A stretch of DNA of 64,000 nucleotides from WHSP01 sp040905505 (GTDB taxonomy: Bacteria > Gemmatimonadota > Gemmatimonadetes > Longimicrobiales > Longimicrobiaceae). The notes beneath the pieces are model-generated. The model was given only the letters and a program-made list of their open reading frames with translations. It ran no database searches and had not been told where the DNA came from. Made by a program: the position numbers and the translations under genes. The DNA lies in contig JBBDRL010000109.1 in NCBI GenBank assembly GCA_040905505.1, positions 1 through 64,000 of the forward strand, written 5' to 3'. Positions 53,082-60,285 of this stretch are shown here, in pieces. Numbering within the stretch: the first letter of the stretch is position 1; the number at the start of each line of letters is the position of its first letter.

Positions 53082-53648
53082 CTAGCCCGGCGGCCCGGGT
53101 AGGAAATCCAGATATCTCCCCTTCGCCTCCTGCTCCTCCGCGATCCATTCATCGAAGCCCGACTCGACGAGGCCGCCGCTCGAGATCTGCTCGCGGGCCG
53201 CGCGGATGGCCAGGTGGTTAGCGTATTCGTTCTGGGCATGACCCGCATGGCCGCGTACCCAGCGCCAGTTTACCTCGTGTCGAGCCGCGCTCGCGACGAG
53301 CTCCTGCCACAGCTCCAGGTTCTCGATCTCGCCCCCTTTCCGCTTCCACCCGCGGCGCTTCCAGTTGTGCACCCAACGGCTCATGCCGTCCACCAGATAG
53401 CGGCTATCGCTGGTGAAGATCACCTTGGAAGGGCCCTTCAACGCTGCCAGAGGGATCGCGGCGCTACGCAGCGCCATGCGGTTGTTCGTCGTATCAGGCT
53501 CACTCGTCCAGAAGTCGCGGCGAATCCAGCCGAGTCGCTCCGAATGGAATTCCAGGACCCCTGCCGCGCCGCCGGGCCGGGACCGGTCCTGAAACTGATT
53601 TCCAAGGCACGATTCGTCTGCATAGATGAAGACGAGAGGAAGCGTCAC
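53082..53648 (-). CDS. RNase HI-like protein with two catalytic acids replaced
   Basis: A 188-residue protein with the RNase H fold: YADESCLGNQFQDRSRPGG, AAGVLEFHSERLGWI, DTTNNRMALRSAAIPLAALK, VIFTSDSRYLVDGMSRWVHN and WRWVRGHAGHAQNEYANHLA. Aligned to E. coli RNase HI, Asp10 and Asp70 are kept, but Glu48 is Ala (RMALRSA) and Asp134 is Asn (NEYANHLA), so normal cleavage is doubtful. It starts with GTG at 53648 after GGGGTGAT and diverges from carA. It may be a nucleic-acid-binding relative. Confidence 0.8.
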   Translation of the reverse strand: MTLPLVFIYADESCLGNQFQDRSRPGGAAGVLEFHSERLGWIRRDFWTSEPDTTNNRMALRSAAIPLAALKGPSKVIFTSDSRYLVDGMSRWVHNWKRRGWKRKGGEIENLELWQELVASAARHEVNWRWVRGHAGHAQNEYANHLAIRAAREQISSGGLVESGFDEWIAEEQEAKGRYLDFLPGPPG

Positions 53649-53786
53649 GGATCACCCCGAGTCGAAATGGATCGATGATATCGGTGAGGACGTACGGCCG
53701 CCACTTGACACGCAGAGGGCGCCGGCTAATTTCACCGTCCGCCCAACCCCCCGTCTCGCATGAACTTGAGTGAGGAAGGACCGAAC

Positions 53787-54914
53787 GTGGCACGAGAGGC
53801 GATCCTGATGCTGGAAGACGGCCGGAGCTTCCGAGGCGAATCGTACGGAAGCGCCGGTAGCACCTATGGTGAAGTCGTCTTCAATACCTCCATGACGGGA
53901 TACCAGGAGATTCTGACCGATCCGTCGTACACGGGTCAGATCGTCACCATGACGTACCCGCTGATCGGGAACTACGGCGCGAACGCGGAGGACCAGGAGT
54001 CTGAGGGACCCTGCGTCGCCGGTTTCGTGATCCACGAGGCGCCGTCCGTCCATAGTAACTGGCGCGCCACGGAATCGCTGCAGGAGTATCTGGAACGGCA
54101 TGGCATCGTCGCCATCGCCGGCGTCGACCAGAGGGCGCTCACGCGCCATATCCGCTCCGCCGGGGCCATGCGCGGCGCCATCGCGCCCGCGGGAACGCCG
54201 GCGGACCACGAGCGGCTTCTCGAGGAGATCCGGGCTCAGCCTCGAATGGAGGGGCTCGATCTTGCCTGCGGCGTTTCCACCGGCCACAGCTACGTGGTCC
54301 CGGCGGTCGGTCCGAAGCGCTTCGACGTCCTGGCCTTCGATTTCGGCGTCAAATCGCACTCTCTCAAGCTGCTGGCGGAGCGTGGATGCGAGGTGACCGT
54401 GCTTCCTGCAACGACCCCCACGGCGGACGTCGTCGACCGCGACTTCGACGGCCTGTTCATCTCCAACGGACCCGGCGACCCCCAGGCCGTGGGACATGTA
54501 CTCGAGACCATCCAATCGCTTGCGGAGCGCGAGACGCCCATCTTCGGCATCTGCCTGGGACATCAGCTCATCGGTCGGGCATTCGGCGGCGCCACCTACA
54601 AGCTTCTCTACGGGCATCGCGGCGGGAATCACCCGGTGCGTCGGCTGGACGACGGGACCGTCGAGATCACCGCGCAGAACCATGGATTCGCCGTCCGAGG
54701 GGACGCCGACGAGATCCCCGGCGCGCCTGACCTGAGGGCCACGCACATCAATCTCAACGACGGCACCATCGAGGGTCTCGAGCATAGAACGAAGCCGATA
54801 TTCTCCGTTCAGTACCACCCCGAATCCGCGCCCGGGCCGCACGACTCCCGCTATCTGTTCGATCGCCTGATCGAGAAAATGGAGAGCACTTCAGCGGCGG
54901 CGCAGGACGCTTGA
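53787..54914 (+). CDS. carA: Carbamoyl-phosphate synthase small (glutaminase) subunit
   Basis: A 375-residue subunit that splits glutamine to give ammonia for carbamoyl phosphate, feeding arginine and pyrimidine synthesis. It has the N-terminal domain (AILMLEDGRSFRGESYGSAG, VVFNTSMTGYQEILTDPSY) and the class I glutaminase with the catalytic cysteine in FGICLGHQLIGRAFGG and the His-Glu pair in VQYHPESAPGPHDS. A GTG at 53787 with AGGAAGG upstream fits the family start better than an ATG 27 bases earlier. The large subunit carB is not next to it. Confidence 0.92.
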   Translation: MAREAILMLEDGRSFRGESYGSAGSTYGEVVFNTSMTGYQEILTDPSYTGQIVTMTYPLIGNYGANAEDQESEGPCVAGFVIHEAPSVHSNWRATESLQEYLERHGIVAIAGVDQRALTRHIRSAGAMRGAIAPAGTPADHERLLEEIRAQPRMEGLDLACGVSTGHSYVVPAVGPKRFDVLAFDFGVKSHSLKLLAERGCEVTVLPATTPTADVVDRDFDGLFISNGPGDPQAVGHVLETIQSLAERETPIFGICLGHQLIGRAFGGATYKLLYGHRGGNHPVRRLDDGTVEITAQNHGFAVRGDADEIPGAPDLRATHINLNDGTIEGLEHRTKPIFSVQYHPESAPGPHDSRYLFDRLIEKMESTSAAAQDA

Positions 54915-55113
54915 CTTTTCTCGACCCGGGATTACGTTGCACGGGTAAGCTACAGCACATCAAGTCTTTAGGCGGTTTCGAGGAGGGCTGCGCGCTGGCC
55001 CGCCCCCGGAGGCGACCGCCGTCTATCACCCTGCTCGTCCGCGGCTTCACGCGGTGCTCCGGCCCTTTCGCGCCTTCTGTGCTCCCACTCTTCAACTCCC
55101 ACGGAGGATGTCA

Positions 55114-55410
55114 ATGACAAAGGCGGATCTGGTGCAGCTGGCTTCCGAGACCATCGGACCCGGTATTACCAAAAAGGATTGTGCGATCGTCGTCGATGCG
55201 TTCCTCAACTCGATCAAGGACGCCATGGCGGAGCACAAGAATATCGAAATTCGTGGCTTCGGTACCTTCAAGGTCCGGGAACGCAAGAGCCGCCTCGCGA
55301 GAAACCCGCGTACGGGCGATCCGGTCGAAGTCCCGCCGCGGGCCGTGCCGGTCTTCAAGCCGTCGAAGGACCTGCGGGCCCTCGTCGAGGAGCGTCCGCT
55401 CGGCGTCTGA
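55114..55410 (+). CDS. HU/IHF-family DNA-binding protein
   Basis: A 98-residue nucleoid protein: MTKADLVQLASETIGPG at the start, AIVVDAFLNSIKDAMAEHKN, IEIRGFGTFKVRERKSRLAR and NPRTGDPVEVPPRAVPVFKP, the latter with the intercalating proline arm. It bends DNA and helps pack the chromosome. ATG at 55114 follows GGAGG at good spacing; an ATG six bases earlier is too near. Its upstream gap of 200 bases from carA presumably contains its own promoter. Confidence 0.92.
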   Translation: MTKADLVQLASETIGPGITKKDCAIVVDAFLNSIKDAMAEHKNIEIRGFGTFKVRERKSRLARNPRTGDPVEVPPRAVPVFKPSKDLRALVEERPLGV

Positions 55411-55481
55411 TTAGTCGGCGCCGTTTTTGCACCACAGTCCTCCATTTCCTCGGTTCTATACCGACTTCCATGGAGGCCCGG

Positions 55482-55787
55482 ATGCTCATTCAGGTTGTTC
55501 GCACTGATCTCGCTCCAGCGGAAGTCATCCGCCGAGCGCGTGACTTCTTCTCGACCCGCTTCACTCCGTACGGTGCCTTTGCCCAGGAAGAGAGCGAGAC
55601 CCATATCGTCTTCCGGGTCGAAGCCGGTGAGCTGGTCATTGGTACAGGTACGATCGAAGGCCGCACGGTCGTTCGCGGCTCGACATCGCGAATGCATCAC
55701 GAGCTTTCCCAGTTTCTCGCCACGCTGGCGCCGGCCGAAGCGATTCGGCAGAACGCCCTCGGACCGGGCGCATCCGGCGCCGGCTGA
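55482..55787 (+). CDS. Hypothetical protein, 101 residues
   Basis: A small cytoplasmic protein (MLIQVVRTDLAPAEVIRRAR; FFSTRFTPYGAFAQEESETH; IVFRVEAGELVIGTGTIEGR; HHELSQFLATLAPAEAIRQN) with alternating strand and helix pattern and no domain I recognise. The ATG at 55482 has GGAGG five bases upstream; another ATG at 55470 is possible. It lies between the HU gene and the molybdopterin genes and may be specific to this lineage. Confidence 0.6.
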   Translation: MLIQVVRTDLAPAEVIRRARDFFSTRFTPYGAFAQEESETHIVFRVEAGELVIGTGTIEGRTVVRGSTSRMHHELSQFLATLAPAEAIRQNALGPGASGAG

Positions 55788-55912
55788 ACGCAGCGTCTTC
55801 CCGGCGGAGGTGCGGCGTTCCGCATCGGCTCCAGACGCTGGCGCGAACCCGCGCCGCTGCGAAGGGTAACACTAGCACTCCTGGCATTACCTTTCAGCGC
55901 CGTGCCTCTGAG

Positions 55913-56158
55913 ATGCAGATCAAAGCCCTTTTCTTCGCCACCTATCGCGATATTGCAGGGACCGACGAGATGCAGGTGGAGCTCCCTTCCGGAGCTTCCG
56001 TCTCGGATCTCGTCACGCATCTGCGTGGCCGCGGCCGGACCTGGGAGGCGCTGCCCGCCCGGCCGGCGGTAGCGGTAAACCTCACCTACGCCCCGCTCGC
56101 GACCTCTCTTGCGCCCGGCGACGAGGTCGCCTTCATTCCGCCGGTCAGCGGAGGATGA
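55913..56158 (+). CDS. moaD: Molybdopterin synthase sulfur carrier subunit MoaD
   Basis: An 81-residue ubiquitin-like protein: MQIKALFFATYRDIAGTDEM, VELPSGASVSDLVTHLRGRG, YAPLATSLAPGDEVAFIPPV, ending in the SGG tail that is adenylated and thiocarboxylated. It donates sulfur to make molybdopterin. Its stop overlaps the MoaE start (ATGA), so the two synthase subunits are coupled. Confidence 0.92.
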   Translation: MQIKALFFATYRDIAGTDEMQVELPSGASVSDLVTHLRGRGRTWEALPARPAVAVNLTYAPLATSLAPGDEVAFIPPVSGG

Positions 56159-56604
56159 GCGTGAACCCGCCGGTGTGTCGAATCACCGCCGACCCCATCG
56201 ACCCGTGCACGCTTCTCGACACCTCCCCCGGTGACGGGGCGGCCCTGCTCTTCGTCGGCGTCGTCCGAGACCACAACGAGGGCCGCAGCGTCGGGCATCT
56301 CGATTACCAGGCCTACCCAGAGATGGCCGAAGCGGTGTTACGCGAGATCGTCGATGAAGCTCTCGGCCGATGGGATGCGGGCCAGGTCTCTGTGGTTCAC
56401 CGCGTCGGCCGCCTCGATATCGGTGAGGTGAGTGTCGCCATCGCGGTCACGTCGCCTCATCGCGGCGATGCCTACGACGCGTCTCGTTACGTCATCGAAG
56501 AGCTCAAGAAGCGAGTGCCTATCTGGAAGCGCGAAGGCTACATTGACGGAGACAGCGAATGGCTTCGGGGGAACACCCCCGAACCCGCCCGCGAGGGAAC
56601 ATGA
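56155..56604 (+). CDS. moaE: Molybdopterin synthase catalytic subunit MoaE
   Basis: A 149-residue subunit with the family blocks GAALLFVGVVRDHNEGRSVG, LDYQAYPEMAEAVLREIVDE, VSVVHRVGRLDIGEVSVAIA and VTSPHRGDAYDASRYVIEEL, then KKRVPIWKREGYIDG with the catalytic lysines. It forms the synthase with MoaD (upstream, overlapping ATGA) and is followed by MoaA with another ATGA overlap. Confidence 0.93.
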   Translation: MSVNPPVCRITADPIDPCTLLDTSPGDGAALLFVGVVRDHNEGRSVGHLDYQAYPEMAEAVLREIVDEALGRWDAGQVSVVHRVGRLDIGEVSVAIAVTSPHRGDAYDASRYVIEELKKRVPIWKREGYIDGDSEWLRGNTPEPAREGT

Positions 56605-57650
56605 GTGACCAACTCGTTCAGCTCGGCATGCCGGACGTTCCGCGCCACGAGGTGCCGGAGACCGGCCCGATGCGCGACGGCTTCGGCCGCCGCGTCGAGT
56701 ACCTGCGCATCTCGGTAACAGACAAGTGCAATCTCCGGTGCGTGTACTGCATGCCGGAGGAAGGGCTGCCGTGGCTCAAGCGGCAGCAACTGCTGAGCTA
56801 TGAAGAGATCACGCGAATCGTTCGCGAGATGGCGCCCCTCGGCCTGCGCAAGCTGCGAATCACCGGCGGGGAGCCGCTGGTCCGTAAGGACCTCCCGGAG
56901 CTCGTGCGGATGCTGCGGGCAGTCGACGGCATCGAGGACATCGCGCTCTCGACGAACGCCGTCCTGCTCCCCGAGTCCGCCGACGCGCTGCGCGAAGCTG
57001 GCGTCAATCGCCTGAACGTCTCTCTGGACTCGCTGATCCCCGACCGCATCGATGCGATCTCCCGGAGGCCCGGGTCCGCGGCGAAGATCTTCGCCGGACT
57101 CGAAGCAGCCGAGCGCGTCGGCTTCTCGCCGATCAAGATCAACTGCGTCGTGATGCGCGGCCGCAACGAGGACGAGGTCGAGGCGTTCGCGCGCATCAGC
57201 CGTGAACGCCCGTGGCACATCCGTTTCATCGAGGTGATGCCGACGGGTGAGAACCTCCAGGTGCAGAGCGAGGAGTTCGTCTCGGCAGAGGAACTCCTCG
57301 AACGCATGAGGACCATTGGCGACCTTCAGCCGGTCGCGGGGCCGAGTGGCAACGGGCCCGCTCGGTACTATGCCTTCCCAGATGCCCCCGGGACGATCGG
57401 CGTCATAACGCCGATGAGTCACAACTACTGCGATACCTGCAATCGCATGCGGCTCACCGCCGACGGTCAGCTTAGGCCCTGCCTCTTCGGCGCCATCCAG
57501 ACCAACCTTCGTGATCCGCTTCGGCGCGGCGACCCGATCGAACCCCTGATTCGCGAGACGCTGCGCATCAAGCCCGAACGGCACTGGCTCGCCCATGGCA
57601 CCGACCAGGGCAGCGGGGGACTCCTGGCGCTTTCGCAGGTAGGAGGATAA
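56601..57650 (+). CDS. moaA: GTP 3',8-cyclase MoaA (radical SAM)
   Basis: A 349-residue enzyme for the first step of molybdenum cofactor synthesis. The radical SAM cluster is in VTDKCNLRCVYCMPEEG; the SAM-binding region in RKLRITGGEPLVRKDLPEL; the second cluster in SHNYCDTCNRMRLTADGQLR and PCLFGAIQTNL; the C terminus ends in VGG. The ATG at 56601 overlaps moaE by ATGA. moaC and other cofactor genes are not in the window. Confidence 0.94.
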   Translation: MSDQLVQLGMPDVPRHEVPETGPMRDGFGRRVEYLRISVTDKCNLRCVYCMPEEGLPWLKRQQLLSYEEITRIVREMAPLGLRKLRITGGEPLVRKDLPELVRMLRAVDGIEDIALSTNAVLLPESADALREAGVNRLNVSLDSLIPDRIDAISRRPGSAAKIFAGLEAAERVGFSPIKINCVVMRGRNEDEVEAFARISRERPWHIRFIEVMPTGENLQVQSEEFVSAEELLERMRTIGDLQPVAGPSGNGPARYYAFPDAPGTIGVITPMSHNYCDTCNRMRLTADGQLRPCLFGAIQTNLRDPLRRGDPIEPLIRETLRIKPERHWLAHGTDQGSGGLLALSQVGG

Positions 57651-57760
57651 AAGGCAATTTTTCGAATCGTGAATTTTGAATTATAGATGCTGATCCCGGC
57701 AGATCGCGGGCCAGCCGGAGCAGTTCGATCAAAATTCACGTTCACAATTCAAAAATGCCT
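57651..57760. repeat. AT-rich imperfect inverted-repeat element between moaA and trmL
   Basis: CGTGAATTTTGA (57668-57679) is perfectly complementary to TCAAAATTCACG (57729-57740), and the outer ends (AAGGCAATTTTT at 57651-57662 and AAAAATGCCTT at 57750-57760) are also near-complements. The right end includes the start codon of trmL (57755). The AT-rich arms contrast with the GC-rich surroundings. Confidence 0.7.
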
Positions 57761-58219
57761 TCCATCGCCCTCTACGAGCCCGAAATCCCACCCAACGCCG
57801 GTAACGTCGCACGGCTTTGTGCGGCGACGGCATCTCCGCTCCATCTGATCGGCAGGCTCGGCTTTTCCTTTCGCCATCCGGGCGCCCGCCGCGCCGGCAT
57901 GGATTACTGGGATCAGGTCGATCCCCATCGTCACCTCAATTTCGACGAATTTCAGCGCGTGGTCGGCCCCGCTCGGATCTGGGGTTTCTCCACGCATTCG
58001 GCTCGCGACCTCTGGAGCGCGGACTTCCAGGAGGGCGATGTCCTGCTCTTCGGCCCGGAATCCCGGGGCCTCCCGCCGGAGCTATTGGCGCGCCTCGAAC
58101 CCCGTACACTTCGGATTCCAATGGTCGCCGCTGCCCGGTCGCTGAACCTGGCGACCGCGGTCGCGATCGGACTCTACGAATCCCTCCGTCAGATCGGCCG
58201 CTTTCCCTGTTCCCCCTGA
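57755..58219 (+). CDS. trmL: tRNA (cytidine(34)-2'-O)-methyltransferase TrmL
   Basis: A 154-residue SPOUT-family methyltransferase: IALYEPEIPPNAGNVARLCA at the N terminus, LIGRLGFSFRHPGARRAGMD, VLLFGPESRGLPPELL and LRIPMVAAARSLNLATAVAI, the trefoil-knot motifs. It methylates the wobble base of leucine tRNAs. The start codon sits in the terminal repeat of the element that fills the upstream gap, and there is no ribosome-binding site in front of it. Confidence 0.92.
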   Translation: MPSIALYEPEIPPNAGNVARLCAATASPLHLIGRLGFSFRHPGARRAGMDYWDQVDPHRHLNFDEFQRVVGPARIWGFSTHSARDLWSADFQEGDVLLFGPESRGLPPELLARLEPRTLRIPMVAAARSLNLATAVAIGLYESLRQIGRFPCSP

Positions 58220-58354
58220 CCCGTTCAGGCCGCGCAAATGGCCGATCTTCAAGGCTTCCCACGAGTTGACAGCCTCCTCGTGCCGGTCTAGTTTGCCCGC
58301 CTGTAGACCTGGGCCGATCGGCCCTGACGTGCGCAACCAACTCGAAGCGGATTC

Positions 58355-59278
58355 ATGGACAAGATCACGATCGTCGGAGCGGGTAACGTAGGTGCGACAG
58401 CGGCGCAGCGTGTCGCCGAGAAGGAACTGGCGCGCGAGGTCGTGCTCATCGACGTCGTCGAGGGCATTCCGCAAGGGAAGGGGCTGGACCAGTGGGAGAC
58501 CGCACCGATCGAGGGATTCGACAGCCGGGTCATCGGCACCAATGGGTATGAGGAAGCGGTCGGCTCCGGCATCTTCATCGTAACGGCTGGCATCGCGCGC
58601 AAGCCTGGAATGAGCCGGGACGACCTGCTCAATACGAACGCGAATATCGTTCGGGACGTCAGCGAGAACATCAAGCGCGTCGCCCCCGAGTCGATCATCA
58701 TCGTGGTGAGCAATCCGCTGGACGTGATGTGCTACGTCGCGAAGGAGGCGTCCGGCTTCCCGCGCGAACGCGTGATCGGTATGGCCGGCGTGCTGGACAC
58801 CGCCCGCTACCGCTCCTTCCTCGCGCTCGAGCTCGACGTCTCCGTCGAGGACATTCAAGCCATGGTGCTCGGCGGCCACGGCGACACGATGGTGCCCCTG
58901 ATCTCCTATACGACAGTATCGGGGATCCCCATCACCCAGCTCGTCCCCCCCGACCGCCTCGAGGCGATCGTCGACCGTGCCCGAAAGGGTGGCGCTGAAA
59001 TCGTGCAGCACCTGAAGACCGGCTCCGCGTACTACGCGCCGTCGGCGGCCGCCGTCCAGATGGCCGAAGCGATCGTCAAGGACAAGAAGCGCATCCTGCC
59101 GTGCTCCGCTTGGCTCGAAGGTGAATACGGGATGAGCGGCCTTTTCCTCGGCGTTCCCTGCAAGCTCGGCCGCAATGGGCTCGACAGCATCATCGAGGTG
59201 GAGCTCACGGGGGAGGAGCGCGAGGCGCTCGAGCGCTCCGCTGAAGCGGTCCGTGAACCCATGCGTGTGGTTAAATAA
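58355..59278 (+). CDS. mdh: Malate dehydrogenase (LDH-like)
   Basis: A 307-residue NAD-dependent enzyme: ITIVGAGNVGATAAQRVAEK (nucleotide fold), VTAGIARKPGMSRDDLLNTN, VVSNPLDVMCYVAKEASGFP and LGGHGDTMVPLISYTT with the catalytic histidine. The Arg in GIARKPGMSR marks malate rather than lactate specificity. It is followed by sdhCDAB, placing two consecutive TCA-cycle steps together; a hairpin-forming repeat element lies between mdh and sdhC. Confidence 0.94.
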   Translation: MDKITIVGAGNVGATAAQRVAEKELAREVVLIDVVEGIPQGKGLDQWETAPIEGFDSRVIGTNGYEEAVGSGIFIVTAGIARKPGMSRDDLLNTNANIVRDVSENIKRVAPESIIIVVSNPLDVMCYVAKEASGFPRERVIGMAGVLDTARYRSFLALELDVSVEDIQAMVLGGHGDTMVPLISYTTVSGIPITQLVPPDRLEAIVDRARKGGAEIVQHLKTGSAYYAPSAAAVQMAEAIVKDKKRILPCSAWLEGEYGMSGLFLGVPCKLGRNGLDSIIEVELTGEEREALERSAEAVREPMRVVK

Positions 59279-59282
59279 ACGA

Positions 59283-59364
59283 AGCTATCGGCTATCAGCT
59301 TTCAGCTATCAGTGCTGACGCTGACGGGCCGTCACTGATCGCCGATAGCTGATAGCCGATAGCT
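59283..59364. repeat. Inverted repeat built from GCTGATA-type heptamers, between mdh and sdhC
   Basis: Two 32-bp arms (59283-59314 and 59333-59364) match at 29 of 32 positions around an 18-base centre. Each arm consists of variants of AGCTATC/GATAGCT. The right arm ends 7 bases before the sdhC ATG (59372), so the gene has no ribosome site other than the repeat. Related heptamers lie at 50965-50985. Confidence 0.85.
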
Positions 59365-59371
59365 TTCACCT

Positions 59372-59851
59372 ATGACCGTACGCAACCGAGGGATCGGCAC
59401 CGCACTCCGCTACCGCGGCCGCGAGGGCATGTGGACGTGGCTCCTCCACCGGGCCACCGGTCTCGGGGTGCTCCTGTTCCTCATCGTCCACGTCGTTGAA
59501 ACGGCTGCGATCATCTACAGCCCGGAATTCTACGACGAAGCGCTCGGGCTCTACAAGAATCCCCTCTTCCGATTCGCGGAGCTGCTGATCTTCTTCTCCG
59601 TACTCTTCCATGCTGTCAACGGCCTGCGAATCATCGTTCAGGATTTCTGGCCGTACGTGATGGAAAGGCAGCGGCAGCTCGCCTGGGCCGGCGCCGTGGC
59701 CGTGCTCGTGACGATGGTGCCCGTGACCTGGATCATGGTCGCCCCTCTGTTCGGCTGGGCGGATGAGCCGGGCACCGATCGGCATATCGAGCGCTGCCAG
59801 GAGATTCCGACCGCGCCCGCCTGCCTCGCCGACGCCGAGGCGGTCGAATGA
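59372..59851 (+). CDS. sdhC: Succinate dehydrogenase cytochrome b subunit SdhC
   Basis: A 159-residue membrane subunit with three helices: WLLHRATGLGVLLFLIVHVV (with a haem-ligand histidine), FRFAELLIFFSVLFHAVNGL (second histidine, VLFHAVNGLR) and AGAVAVLVTMVPVTWIMVAP. It anchors the dehydrogenase and passes electrons to quinone. The C terminus has two cysteines. The gene overlaps sdhD by ATGA. The repeat element directly before its start may affect translation. Confidence 0.88.
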   Translation: MTVRNRGIGTALRYRGREGMWTWLLHRATGLGVLLFLIVHVVETAAIIYSPEFYDEALGLYKNPLFRFAELLIFFSVLFHAVNGLRIIVQDFWPYVMERQRQLAWAGAVAVLVTMVPVTWIMVAPLFGWADEPGTDRHIERCQEIPTAPACLADAEAVE

Positions 59852-60285
59852 CCGAGGCGACCGAGGCGACCGAGCGGGGCGCGCCGAAACCCGGTGGAGG
59901 ATACCGTCGGCCGGTTGGCGGGCGCGGTAGGTTCGAGGTCCTCTCCTGGTTCTTCATGCGTATCTCGGGATTGCTGCTCATCTTCCTCGCTCTCTACCAC
60001 CTCATTTGGTGGAACTTGGTGATCGGGGTCGAACACCTCGATTCCCAGGTGGTGATCGAGCGCTGGAGCAATCCGATGTGGCGGCTGTTCAACGTAGCGC
60101 TGGTGAGCTTCGCCCTCCTCCACGGCCTGAACGGCGCCCGCTACAGCATCGAAGATTATGTGCGGCGGCCGGGTCTGCGGGTCGCCACGAAAGCGGTCGT
60201 TTACACCATCGTACTCGCGGCGCTCGTGATCGGGGTGTTCGCACTCGTCACCTTCGATCCGGCAACTTTCTTCGCGAGCCAATGA
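59848..60285 (+). CDS. sdhD: Succinate dehydrogenase membrane anchor subunit SdhD
   Basis: A 145-residue three-helix subunit: FEVLSWFFMRISGLLLIFLA, NPMWRLFNVALVSFALLHGL with the histidine in ALLHGLNGARYSIEDYV, and AVVYTIVLAALVIGVFALVT. The pattern LLHGLNGAR is the quinone/haem helix of this subunit type. It overlaps sdhC and sdhA by ATGA on both sides, so the four subunits are translated as one unit. Confidence 0.86.
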   Translation: MTEATEATERGAPKPGGGYRRPVGGRGRFEVLSWFFMRISGLLLIFLALYHLIWWNLVIGVEHLDSQVVIERWSNPMWRLFNVALVSFALLHGLNGARYSIEDYVRRPGLRVATKAVVYTIVLAALVIGVFALVTFDPATFFASQ

